A stretch of 64,000 nucleotides of DNA from Flavobacterium oreochromis (GTDB lineage: Bacteria; Bacteroidota; Bacteroidia; Flavobacteriales; Flavobacteriaceae). Below, one piece after another: positions 18,563-28,300 of this stretch. The position numbers and the translations under genes were made by a program. Position 1 is the first letter of the stretch. Each line of letters starts with the position of its first letter. The stretch spans positions 2,362,001-2,426,000 of the forward strand of contig NZ_CP067377.1 in the NCBI RefSeq assembly GCF_019565455.1, read 5' to 3'. Under the pieces are notes generated by a model. It had not been told where the DNA came from. It did no database searches and worked only from the letters and a program-made list of their open reading frames with translations.

Positions 18563-19020
18563 ATGACAAATTTAAAAATTGGAGATAAAGCTCCCGATTT
18601 TTCGACTTTAGACGAAAATGGAAATTTACATGAATTAAAAAAGTATGCTGGTAAAAAAATTGTATTGTTTTTTTATCCAAAAGCAAATACCCCAGGATGT
18701 ACAGCTGAAGCATGTGATTTGAGTAATAATTTTGAAAAGTTTACTTCACTCAATTATGTATTATTAGGAGTTAGTGCAGATAATGCGAAAACTCAAAAAA
18801 ATTTTCAGATAAATATAGTTTTCCTTTCCCTCTATTAGCTGATGAAAATAAAGAATTAATTCAAGCTTATGGAGTGTGGGGACCTAAAAAATTTATGGGG
18901 AAAGAGTTTGATGGAATTCATCGTACGACATTTATAATTAACGAAAATGGATATATTGAAGATATTATCCTAAAAGTAAAAACAAAAGAACACGCATCAC
19001 AAATTTTAAAAATACTTTAA
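18563..19020 (+). CDS. bcp: Thiol peroxidase of the BCP/PrxQ peroxiredoxin type (one frameshift)
   Basis: A 152-aa (restored) cytoplasmic peroxiredoxin that reduces hydroperoxides using thioredoxin. The thioredoxin-fold opening GDKAPDFSTLDENG is followed by FFYPKANTPGCTAEACDL. That segment has the peroxidatic Cys in TPGCT and the resolving Cys five residues later, as in BCP. The frame breaks in A7 at 18795-18801. One added A gives KKFSDKYSFPFPLLADENK, GVWGPKKFMGKEFDGIHRTTF and the end at 19020. Confidence 0.92.
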
Positions 19021-19139
19021 GCTTTAGTGTATTACCACTTTGTTTTACCATTTAAGAGATTAAGAAATAAACTGCATACTTTGTATTTTATAGTTTGATG
19101 ACTTAGTCTCTTAATTATTTTTTGCTAAATACATTTTCT

Positions 19140-19724
19140 TTAGATGTTTATTAGTTTTATCTTACATTCATTAATTAAAATGTCAAAAAAAATAGTAAAC
19201 TCTTCTTCAAAAAGAAGATAAAATTCTTTTAATTGATGTATTGCTTTGGGCATATTTACCCTATGTTGCGTTCTATAATCCATTTGAAAAAGTATCATTT
19301 CCATTCCTGAAAGTGTACTATAACTTACTAGCCAATTATTAGCTATCATATAAGGGAGCATTTTTTGGGTTCTAGTAGTTAGTAAACTATAATTATTTTG
19401 TAATGATTCATAAAACTTTTCAGCATATCTATTTAGAGGAGTAGAATGATAGTTTAACCAGTTTTTTGCTAAAAAATGATCGTAAAAAATGTCCATAATA
19501 ACTCCTGAATAATGGCCATAGTTTTCATGGAGTCGATGTTTACTTTTTCTATATACAGGGTGACTATCAGTAAAGGAATCTATAAAGCGATGTAAGAGTA
19601 TCCCTTTTTGAATTTCAAGATCAAATTTAGTATATTCTTTCCCTCGTACACCATCAGCCATGAAATTACCTATTTTTAGTAATTCATTTTCACCAGATAA
19701 ATAAATATGAGCTAGAAAATTCAA
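19140..19724 (-). CDS. acpH: Acyl carrier protein phosphodiesterase family protein
   Basis: A 194-aa alpha-helical HD-like protein of the ACP_PD family. The E. coli member AcpH removes the phosphopantetheine arm from acyl carrier protein. The start MNFLAHIYLSG and the conserved HRFIDSFTDSHPVY and GVIMDIFYDHFLAKNW segments carry the expected metal-ligand His and Asp residues. Length fits the family. It is divergent from glmM and convergent with bcp. Substrate use in this clade is inferred. Confidence 0.85.
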   Translation of the reverse strand: MNFLAHIYLSGENELLKIGNFMADGVRGKEYTKFDLEIQKGILLHRFIDSFTDSHPVYRKSKHRLHENYGHYSGVIMDIFYDHFLAKNWLNYHSTPLNRYAEKFYESLQNNYSLLTTRTQKMLPYMIANNWLVSYSTLSGMEMILFQMDYRTQHRVNMPKAIHQLKEFYLLFEEEFTIFFDILINECKIKLINI

Positions 19725-19785
19725 ATGTATAGAGTTTTAGATTAGATCTGTTATAAATATAGTTTTTTTACTTAAATCTTTAAAG

Positions 19786-19793
19786 TATATTTG
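19786..19793 (+). promoter_or_regulatory. -7 element TATATTTG of glmM
   Basis: Perfect TAnnTTTG match 25 nt before the glmM ATG. No obvious TTTG at -33. Confidence 0.65.
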
Positions 19794-19818
19794 TTTTTTA
19801 ATTATAAATATAACAAAA

Positions 19819-21207
19819 ATGACTTTAATAAAATCAATATCAGGTATTAGAGGAACCATAGGTGGAAATGTGGGTGATAATTTAACGCCTGTAGATGCAG
19901 TAAAATTTGCTTCTGCTTATGGAACTTTTTTAAAACAAAATATATCAAAAAATAAATTAAAAGTTTGTATCGGTCGTGATGCACGTATTTCAGGACCTAT
20001 GATTCATAACCTAGTTGTTAATACTTTAATAGGTTTAGGAATAGACGTAATTGATTTAGGATTATCTACTACACCAACAGTTGAGGTTGCAGTGCCATTA
20101 GAACAAGCAGATGGAGGTATTATCTTAACTGCCTCTCATAATCCGAAACAATGGAATGCGTTGAAATTATTAAATGCTAAAGGTGAGTTTTTAAGTGGTG
20201 CTGATGGTGCTAAAATTTTAGAAATAGCAGAACAAGAAGCCTTTGATTTTTCAGATGTTGATTCATTAGGTGAAATTACAGAAAATAATGCCTATATGGA
20301 TATTCATATTGATGAGGTGTTAAAATTGCCCTTAGTAGATGTTGAAGCAGTAGCAAAGAAAAAATTTAAAGTTGTAGTAGATGGAGTTAATTCTTCTGGA
20401 GGAATTATTATTCCTAAGTTATTAGAACAAATGGGAGTGGAGGTCGTTAAGTTGTATTGCGAACCTAATGGACATTTTCCACACAATCCAGAACCTTTAA
20501 AAGAACATTTGGGTGATATCTGTAAATTAGTAGTAGAAGAAAAAGCTGATTTCGGAATCGTTGTTGACCCAGATGTAGATCGTTTAGCGTTTATTTCTAA
20601 TGACGGAGAAATGTTTGGTGAAGAATATACATTAGTTGCTGTTGCAGATTATGTGTTGAGTAAAACCCCTGGTAATACAGTCTCTAATATGTCTTCGTCT
20701 CGTGCATTAAGAGATATTACTGAAAAACATAATGGTACTTATCAAGCTAGTGCAGTAGGAGAGGTTAATGTAGTAGAATTAATGAAAGCTACTCAAGCTA
20801 TCATAGGAGGTGAGGGTAACGGAGGTATTATTTATCCTGAAATTCACTATGGACGAGATGCTTTAGTAGGTGTTGCATTATTCTTAACTCATTTAGCTAA
20901 TCAAGATAACACCGTAGCTCAGATGCGTGCGGATTTTCCACAATATTTTATGAGTAAAAATAAAATTGAATTAACCCCTTTAATAGATGTTGATGGAGTT
21001 ATGAGTCAAATTGCGGAAAAATATGCAACTGAAAATTTATCTACTATTGATGGTGTTAAAATTGATTTTCCAACAGAATGGGTACATTTAAGAAAATCAA
21101 ATACGGAACCTATCATTCGTATTTATACTGAGGCACCATCACAAAAAGAAGCAGATATTTTAGCTGAACGTTTCGTAAATGAATTAAAACAATTAGCAGG
21201 AGTTTAA
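19819..21207 (+). CDS. glmM: Phosphoglucosamine mutase / phosphohexomutase
   Basis: A 462-aa alpha-D-phosphohexomutase. Domain 1 holds the phosphoserine loop GGIILTASHNPKQWNALK; the Ser in TASHNP is phosphorylated. Domain 2 has the magnesium loop VVDPDVDRLAFI, and domain 4 ends with the phosphate-binding RKSNTEPIIRIYTEA. The opening SISGIRGTIGG is typical of GlmM, which makes glucosamine 1-phosphate for peptidoglycan and LPS. Phosphomannomutase activity cannot be excluded. Intact gene, not in an operon. Confidence 0.9.
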   Translation: MTLIKSISGIRGTIGGNVGDNLTPVDAVKFASAYGTFLKQNISKNKLKVCIGRDARISGPMIHNLVVNTLIGLGIDVIDLGLSTTPTVEVAVPLEQADGGIILTASHNPKQWNALKLLNAKGEFLSGADGAKILEIAEQEAFDFSDVDSLGEITENNAYMDIHIDEVLKLPLVDVEAVAKKKFKVVVDGVNSSGGIIIPKLLEQMGVEVVKLYCEPNGHFPHNPEPLKEHLGDICKLVVEEKADFGIVVDPDVDRLAFISNDGEMFGEEYTLVAVADYVLSKTPGNTVSNMSSSRALRDITEKHNGTYQASAVGEVNVVELMKATQAIIGGEGNGGIIYPEIHYGRDALVGVALFLTHLANQDNTVAQMRADFPQYFMSKNKIELTPLIDVDGVMSQIAEKYATENLSTIDGVKIDFPTEWVHLRKSNTEPIIRIYTEAPSQKEADILAERFVNELKQLAGV

Positions 21208-21263
21208 TTATTTATAGGATAAAAAATGAGTTTTATTCGTGTTTTTATATCCTAATTATCTAT

Positions 21264-21343
21264 GGTATTCAATTGTTTTTTGAGATACGTACTGGTAAAC
21301 TGTGCGTGTTATGGAAAAATCCCTCAAAGAACGGTTGAATACC
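21264..21343. repeat. Long imperfect inverted repeat (structured RNA candidate)
   Basis: Arms of 21 nt (21264-21284 and 21323-21343) pair completely if G-U pairs are allowed; the three differences are all C/T, so on the plus-strand RNA the helix is unbroken. Inside, ACGTAC (21287-21292) pairs with GTGCGT (21302-21307), forming an apical stem. It has no T-run, so it is not a simple terminator. It could be a small structured RNA, a 3'-UTR element of glmM, or an immobile transposon end. Confidence 0.5.
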
Positions 21344-21844
21344 TTTCCTTTTAAAAAAACTCAAAAAAATGTTGATTTTATTTTTTGTAACAGAAGTAGT
21401 GGTTTAGTAGATAATTTAGGTATTAGGATTATTAAAAATAAAAGTCGGAAAAAAGTATAGGATAATTCTATAAAAAAATATTATTAATAATAAAGAAGAT
21501 TGTTATTGCAATGATATAATTGAATTACTAAAAATAAACATGAAATTTTTAGTAAAATGATCTGTTATAAACCAGAAAAGGTATTTTTTACATGATTAAA
21601 AGAGGATTTTCTTTTTACTATAGAGCTATATTTTACTTGTGATAGGATTAGATAAATACCAGAAATAATTAAAAATTTTAACTTATTGAGTCAGATTGTA
21701 ATAGTTCTTTCTTTTTTAGAATATAAAATTCAGGATGAACAATATTAAATAGAAGTATAAATCCTTTGTGCTTTTCTATATTGAATAAAATGTAATTGAA
21801 AGTGTAAAAAAAAGAGATAAATAAAAATTTTTCTGCAAGTTTTA

Positions 21845-21852
21845 TATATTTG
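21845..21852 (+). promoter_or_regulatory. -7 element TATATTTG of the amino-acid permease
   Basis: Perfect TAnnTTTG match 32 nt before the permease ATG. Confidence 0.6.
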
Positions 21853-21884
21853 TTCATCTTAATAAAAAAAATCAATCAAAAAAT

Positions 21885-23556
21885 ATGTCATTAACACGAT
21901 TATTTAGAAAAAAATCACTAGATATAATCCTAAAACAAGGAGGTGATGGGGAACACTCAGGGTTAAATAAAGTGTTAACTGTAAAAGATTTAACCTTTTT
22001 TGGAATTGCCGCTATTATAGGAGGCGGAACTTTTTCAGCTATAGGAAATGCTTGTTTCTCAGGAGGACCAGGCGTTATTTTACTATATATTATTTGTGCT
22101 ATAGCTTGTGGTTTTACCGCTATGTGTTATGCAGAATTTGCTTCTAGAGTACCCGTTTCAGGAAGTGCTTATACCTATGCTTATGTGTCTTTTGGTGAAT
22201 TGTTTGCTTGGATTATAGGATGGGCTTTATTAATGGAATATTCTATTGGAAATATCTATATCGCTTTTTCATGGAGTGGATATTTTACTAACTTATTAGA
22301 ATCCTTTGGCTTGCATTTGCCTGAATGGTTAACTATAAATTATAAATCAGCACATGCAGCTTTTCTTGAAGGTAAGGGCGGAGAAGGATTATTAGCGTGG
22401 AAAAATGCTCCAGAAGTAGCCAGGCTAAAAATTATTTTTGATATGCCTGCAGTTTTAATAAACGTTTTAATAACCTATTTAATATATAAAGGAACTAGTG
22501 AGTCAAAAATGTAAGCAATTTTATGGTCTATTTAAAATTGATTATTATAGTACTAGTAATAGCAGTAGGTGTATTTTATATTGATATAGATAATTGGAAT
22601 CCTTTTATGCCTAATGGTTTTAAAGGAGTTATGGCAGGAGTTTCAGCTGTTTTTTTTGCTTATATTGGTTTTGATGCTGTTTCTACTCTAGCAGAAGAAA
22701 GTAAAAATCCGCAACATGATTTACCTAGAGGTATGATTTATTCATTAGTTGTTTGTACCATAGTATATATTATTTTAGCCTTAATATTAACAGGAATGGT
22801 AAAATATGATCTATTAGGGGTTAGTGATCCTTTAGCAGAAATCTTTGCTCTAAAAGGAATTAAATGGATGTTGTTTATAGTGTCAATTGCCGCAGTTGCT
22901 GCAATGACCAGTGTAATGTTAGTTTTTCAAATGGGACAGCCTCGTATTTGGATGACAATGAGTCGTGATGGATTAATGCCTAAACAATTTGCAGCTATTC
23001 ATCCAAAATATAAAACACCAGGATTTGCTACAATAGTAACAGGTATTGTAGTGGGATTACCTATCTTTTTTACAGATGAAAATTTTGTGTTAGATTTTAC
23101 CAGTATAGGTACCTTATTTGCTTTTGTTTTAGTTTGTGGAGGTGTTCTTATGTTAGCACCTCATAATGAAGCAGAAGCTAATGCTCCTACAAGAGGAAAG
23201 TTTAGAATTCCTTATATAAATTCAAAATGGATTTTCCCAATCTTAGTTATCTTCTCTTTTGGAATTATTAATTTCTTATTCCCAGATTATTTTGAATCCA
23301 TATTAAGTTTAAATGAGTCAAATTTAGCTACTAATTTACCTTTATTAGTCTTTTTTATTTTTACCTTAATTATGACTGTTTTTTCTTTTTGAAAAATTTG
23401 TCACTTATTCCGTTATTAGGGCTAATATCGTGTTGTTATTTGTTAACAGGTATGGCTTTATCTAATTGGAAATGGTTTGGAATTTGGTTAACGATAGGAT
23501 TAGTAATATATTTTTCGTATGGATTTAAAAATAGTAAACTAAATAAAAATAGTTAG
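21885..23556 (+). CDS. Amino-acid permease, APC superfamily (two frameshifts)
   Basis: About 557 aa when restored, an inner-membrane amino-acid transporter with 12-14 hydrophobic helices, most like the cationic amino-acid transporter branch. Helix 1 has the substrate-binding GIAAIIGGGTFSAIGNA, followed by FAEFASRVPVSGSAYTYAYV-type segments and, in helix 6, FFAYIGFDAVSTLAEESKNP. The frame is lost in A5 (22505-22509) and in T5 (23386-23390). Adding one base at each gives a continuous protein ending at TAG 23556. Substrate not determined. Confidence 0.88.
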
Positions 23557-23574
23557 AAAGAAGATATTTTATAA

Positions 23575-23625
23575 ATTCATAAAAATAGCCGGTAAAACTT
23601 AGTTTTACCGGCTATTTTTATGAAT
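23575..23625. terminator. Strong bidirectional terminator
   Basis: 24-bp perfect inverted repeat (23575-23598 and 23602-23625) with a 3-nt TTA loop, a GCCGG core and A5/T5 flanks. It separates the permease from the convergent glycosyltransferase. Confidence 0.92.
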
Positions 23626-23652
23626 CAAGGAAAGAAATTATCAAAAAAATAA

Positions 23653-24926
23653 TTATAAAATATCAACTAATTTTTTTGTTAAATTTTTTCTAGAATATTG
23701 TTGTAATCCTACAGCATGTACTTTAAGACTCTTTTCTAAATAGGCATTAAAATAAAAAAATATTTTTTCTTTAAGAGCATCTTTTTCTTTATAAGTAAAA
23801 AAACTACCTGTATTCGTTTCTGTTATAATAGATGCAAAATCAGATTCTTTTGGTCCTATGGCTAGTATTGGTCGTTCAGAAACTATATATTCGAAAACTT
23901 TACCTGGAATAATACTCTTAGTTTCATCAGAATCTATTTCAATTAAAAGTAAAACCTGAGATTTTCTTTGATGTATAACAGCTTCTTCATGTGAAACATA
24001 ACCTAAATTATTTACAAAGGTATCTAGTTTAAAATCTTTTATAGAATTAAGAACTTCTTGGCTTGTTGCTCCAATCAACTTTAATTCAAAATTTTCTGAA
24101 AAAGCTGTATTTTCACTTACTAATTCATTTAAAACTTCCCATAATATTTGAGGATTTCTATCAGAAAGAAAAGAACCTATATGAGCGAGTGTAAATTTTT
24201 CATCTAGTACTTGTTTACTTATCTTTTCTACGTCGTAACCATTCGTAATTACGTGTATAGGTTTTGTTGTAATTAATTCAAATTCTTTTTTAGTAGTTGG
24301 ACTAGTAACAATTAACTCATCTGCTGTATTCATTACCTCATATTCAAGATCTTTATGTTTTTGAGCAGCACTTTTAGTTAATTTTAATGCTTTGTGATAA
24401 CCAATTGTTGTCCATGGATCTCTAAAATCAGCCAACCATTTAATATTTAGATTTTTCTTTAAACCTAATCCAATAAGATGTAAACTATGAGGAGGTCCTG
24501 TAGTAATTATTGTATCAATCTTATTTTCTTTAATGTACTTTGATAAATATGTAATGGAAGGTTTTACCCATAAGACACGTGCATCAGGGATAAATAAATT
24601 ACCTCTAACCCATAATAAAATCTTTTGTACAAAAGATTGTTTTTTTTGTGCAGGAATAATACCTGAACTTATTTTTTTTGTACTATTTTTCGAAAAAAAG
24701 AAGCCCAAGCATAAGGCTCTATAATGGGTTTTTTTAATATGGTAATTGTAGAAGATACTTCTTCTTTTAATTTTTTATCTAATAGAGGGTAAGTTGGGTT
24801 TTCAGGTATGTATATAATAGGCTCAATATTAAAATCAGGTAAATATTTTACAAACTTTAACCATCTCTGGACACCTGGTCCACCAGCAGGAGGCCAATAA
24901 TAACTTATAATTAAAATTTTTTTCAT
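23653..24926 (-). CDS. Glycosyltransferase, GT4-like (one frameshift)
   Basis: 424 aa restored. The N-terminus KKILIISYYWPPAGGPGVQR is the glycine-rich acceptor-side loop of GT-B family 4 enzymes. The middle has DTIITTGPPHSLHLIGLGL and the C-terminal nucleotide-sugar domain has NGYDVEKIS, IGSFLSDRNPQ and the E-x7-E-like region IPGKVFEYIVSERPILAIG. The frame breaks in a 7-nt A/T run at 24693-24699; one added base joins WASFF to SKNSTKKISSG. It probably builds a cell-surface polysaccharide; sugar and acceptor unknown. Confidence 0.87.
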
Positions 24927-24954
24927 TGCAATAATTTTTTAAGACATTAGTAGT

Positions 24955-25325
24955 TTAGCTTTTCATAAGATAAATTCCGAAGTAAGTCATACCAAAGCCA
25001 ATTGTTATACTTAAAAAAGTATATAAAAAAGCCATCCCTGTTTGATTGTTTTGTAATAGTTGAATGTTTTCATTGGAAAAGGTAGAAAAAGTTGTAAATC
25101 CACCACAAATTCCAGTAATTAAAAAATACCTGAATTCACTCGTGTCATACGATTGTTTTTCAAAATAGCCCAAAAAAGACCTATTAAAAGACAGCCTATA
25201 CTATTAATAATAAATGTACCAATAGGAAAGCCATTCGTTATAAAACGATTTAAAAAAAGAGAGGCTAGATAGCGTAAAATACTACCTATACCTCCTCCTA
25301 ATCCTATATATAATATTGATTTCAG
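24955..25325 (-). CDS. crcB: Fluoride channel FluC/CrcB (one frameshift)
   Basis: About 123 aa, four membrane helices, exporting fluoride as an antiparallel dimer. Hallmarks are GLGGGIGSILRYL at the start, the conserved Asn in FIINSIGCLLIG and the pore motif GGFTTFSTFSNE. The frame breaks in a 6-nt run at 25172-25177. No ATG fits the N-terminus: the frame reads TAA AAG AAA CTG AAA TCA, so the start is probably the CTG at 25325, overlapping the stop of the upstream YfhO-like gene, or an ATG altered by sequence error. No fluoride riboswitch was seen. Confidence 0.85.
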
Positions 25326-27749
25326 TTTCTTTTATTCTTTCTAATTAAATAAATGCCTCCAATGATGAGCCCAAGCATTAGAATAAAGCTAATTAATGCT
25401 ATTATACTACCTGTTTTTACTACTTGAGGTTCAAATTTAAATTCAATACTGTGCTTACCGGCAGGAATAGGTAAACCTCTTAAAGTATAATCTACACGGT
25501 AGTGATCTACTAATTTTCCATCTATATAGGCATTCCAACCTTTTCCGTAATACATTTCAGAAAATACTGCAAAACCATTTTTAGGGTTTATAGATTCATA
25601 TTTTAAATCATTAGCTTTATATGATGTTAAAATGATTTTAGCATTTTCATTGGAAATATCTTTAGTTCCTTTAAAAGTACTCCCATTTTCAGAAGAGGTA
25701 TTGAAAATAGCAACTTGCTTTGAATTAAATTTATCTAATGACTTCATTTCCTGATCAGCAGACTTAACAAATAGAATTGATTTTACAAACCACGCATTAC
25801 CATTTGCTTGTTGATTACGAATAAGAAATTGTTCGTTTTTTTCATTTTTTTGAATCAAATATTTTACATTAAGCATGTTTAATACTTCAATGTTGTTTTT
25901 TGAAATTTGATAATCAAAAAGCTCTTGCATTCTTCTTGGCTTAGCAGCATGGTAACCTCCAATTGATTTATGAAAGTATGATGTACGAGGCTCACTCATT
26001 GCATTTTTAGAAACTTCAAAAACTCTATAATGAGATTTATCCTGTAAGATAGTTTTATCAAAAGGAGCCATAATAAATGGGACATCTACTTCAGAAGCAT
26101 TAACGAAATCTGATGCGTTTACATAATTTTTAGCAATTAAAAACAAATCAGCTGTCATTAATAAACCTACAATTATGGTGGCAGCTTTATGAGAAATAGT
26201 CTTTTTAAAACTTAGAAATAAAGCTCCTGCGGTTAAAATTATTAAAAAGATAGAACGTAATAAATCTGATGTAAAAAGTGATTTTCTGTCTTCCTTTAAA
26301 GCATTAATAAATTCAGGACCATACATATTAATTAAATATCCATCGCTTGAACCTGAAAAACTAAATAAAGATTTAGAAAATAATAATAATAAAAGTGTTC
26401 CTATACTTACTAAAGTTGCCTTTATTAATCCGTCTTTTTGCTCTTTTTCTTCAGACATAAAATAGGATTGTAATCCTAAAATAGCTAACACAGGTATACA
26501 AAGCTCTAATATTACTTGAATAGATGAGACTGCTCTAAATTTATCATAAAAAGGGACATGATAGATGAAAAAATCTGTTAGTAATGGGAAGTTTTTCCCC
26601 ATGAAAGGACTAATGATATTATAGCTCCTATTAGGAAAGCATATTTTATTTTTCTTTTATCAATAAATAAAGCTAAAACTGCTAAAAAGAAAACAATAGC
26701 TCCTATGTATGCAGGAGCAGCCACTATGGGTTGATCTCCCCAATAAGTAGGTAATCCTTTTACTATCTCTTTAGCTTGATCTTCTGGGACTTCTTGTGAT
26801 AAAACAAAATTATACATAGCCGATTTCGTTCCTATATTTTCACTATTAGAACCTCCAAAAATTCTAGGTGATATTAGATTAAAACTTTCTGCTAATCCAT
26901 AACTATATTCCGTAATATAATCATAAGTCATAGAGGTAGAGGTTTCTGTATTATTTTTTTTGCCATCAGGACTAAAAGTTAATTCATTCTTGCCACGTGT
27001 ACTTTCCTTTGCATATTCTTGGGTTGCTAATAGACCTGTGGCATTTACCCCAATTGAAACCATTCCAGCTACTATAAATATTCCAAAGCTATAGATTAGA
27101 TCCTTCAAATCATTTTCTTTGATAGCTCTGTAAATATAATATGCAGTTAAAATTAATAGAAAAATAAATAAATAGTAAGTCATCTGAAAATGGTTAGCAT
27201 TAAGTTCTAATGCTGCCGCAATCATAGTGAGAATTCCTCCAATGATCCATCTTTTTTGAAAAACCATTACTACACCTGCAACCACCATGGGCATATAAGC
27301 AATTGCATGCGCTTTTGCATTATGACCAACTCCTAATATGATAATTAGATAAGTAGAAAAACCAAAGACCAGTGCACCAAAAAGGATTTTAAAGAGGGAA
27401 CTCTTAATGCCATTAGTAAAACATAAAAACCAAGAAAATATAAAAATAAATAATCTGCTGGTCTCGGTAAAAAACGTAAAACAGAATCAATTTTCTTGAT
27501 ATAATTATGAGGATAATTAGCCCCTAATTGATAAGTAGGCATTCCTCCGAAAGCACTATTAGTCCAGTAAGGTTCTTCGTTATATTGTGCCCTAAAATCA
27601 TTTTGTTCTTTAGCCATTGCCGTATATTGAACAATATCTGATTGTAAGATTTTTTTACCACTTAAAACAGGATAAAAATAGATAATTGAAATCAGTACAA
27701 AACCAATAAAGGCTAGTACATGCGGATAAAAACGTTTTAAATTATTCAT
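25322..27749 (-). CDS. YfhO-family large membrane protein (two frameshifts)
   Basis: About 809 aa restored, with around 12 N-terminal and middle membrane helices, a large extracytoplasmic domain, and a final C-terminal helix (GSIIALISFILMLGLIIGGIYL). The periplasmic part contains YYGKGWNAYIDGK and LRGLPIPAGKHSIEFKFEP, conserved in YfhO proteins, which are linked to lipoteichoic-acid or glycan modification in Firmicutes. Frame breaks lie at a GG pair near 27410 (one G missing) and in a 5-nt run at 26592-26596. It overlaps fluC by 4 nt. Function in Bacteroidota is not established. Confidence 0.82.
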
Positions 27750-27861
27750 AAATGAAAATCAATCAAAATAAGGGGTGAAGATAACAATTTTTAATTTGCA
27801 GTTTATAGTATCATTAGATAGATTTTTATTTTACCTACTAAAAACCAAGATATAGAATTGT

Positions 27862-28137
27862 TTAGTCATTCACCTCTTCATAATCCACATATTCACCAAC
27901 TTGTTTCGTTGGTTTTTTAAAGTCCTTAGTAGGTCTTGCTTGTCCGTAAGAATTAGTTTGTGTAGATTCATCAAAGTTACCTTGTTGATATTGACGATTA
28001 AAATTTTCTTGTGCTTTATTCATTACCTTTCTCATAATAATAGGTAAAAAAACTCGGCTTAAAATTTTTATTAAATAATAAAAACCTAAAATGTAGATGA
28101 TAGTTTTAAATAAACCAGGTATAGAAGCTTCTTGCAT
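27862..28137 (-). CDS. DUF4834 family membrane-anchored protein
   Basis: A 91-aa protein with one N-terminal membrane helix (LFKTIIYILGFYYLIKIL) and a hydrophilic, Gln/Lys-rich tail ending in KQVGEYVDYEEVND. Family function is unknown; it is common in flavobacteria next to the outer-membrane-type gene found here on the opposite strand. An in-frame ATG at 28170 lies upstream of the promoter box at 28152-28159, so the ATG at 28137 (MQEASIPGLF) is the likely start. Confidence 0.75.
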   Translation of the reverse strand: MQEASIPGLFKTIIYILGFYYLIKILSRVFLPIIMRKVMNKAQENFNRQYQQGNFDESTQTNSYGQARPTKDFKKPTKQVGEYVDYEEVND

Positions 28138-28151
28138 TTTGTATTTTTTTT

Positions 28152-28159
28152 CAAAAATA
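28152..28159 (-). promoter_or_regulatory. -7 element TATTTTTG of the DUF4834 gene
   Basis: TAnnTTTG match on the minus strand, 15 nt upstream of the ATG at 28137. It decides between the two possible starts. Confidence 0.55.
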
Positions 28160-28273
28160 AAAAGATTCATTGCACGTTTAAACTGTTTTAACTTATTTTT
28201 TTAGTAGAATTATGAATAAAATCATTTTTAAATCCCTTGTTTTAAAATTTCTTTTTTCTTTAAAATAAAATAG

Positions 28274-28281
28274 TACTTTTG
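28274..28281 (+). promoter_or_regulatory. -7 element TACTTTTG of the gene at 28301
   Basis: TAnnTTTG match 20 nt before the ATG at 28301. No TTTG at -33. Confidence 0.6.
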
Positions 28282-28300
28282 AAACTATAGAATACAAGTT

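Larger units (their letters stand above)
21208..21884. other. Intergenic region containing structured elements
   Basis: 677 nt between glmM and the permease. It begins with a weak hairpin (TAGGATA near 21213 with TATCCTA near 21249) that may end glmM transcription, then holds a long inverted repeat (listed separately). From about 21345 to 21840 it is A/T-rich with no supported gene. A 65-codon frame on the minus strand here is lysine/phenylalanine-rich low-complexity sequence and overlaps the permease promoter. Confidence 0.5.

Noticed and set aside
21678..21875. 65-aa reading frame on the minus strand upstream of the permease
   Set aside because: It is low-complexity Lys/Phe/Ile-rich sequence overlapping the permease promoter, with no homology that I recognise.
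24955..25325. Fluoride riboswitch upstream of fluC
   Set aside because: fluC overlaps the preceding gene and no fluoride-motif sequence was visible.
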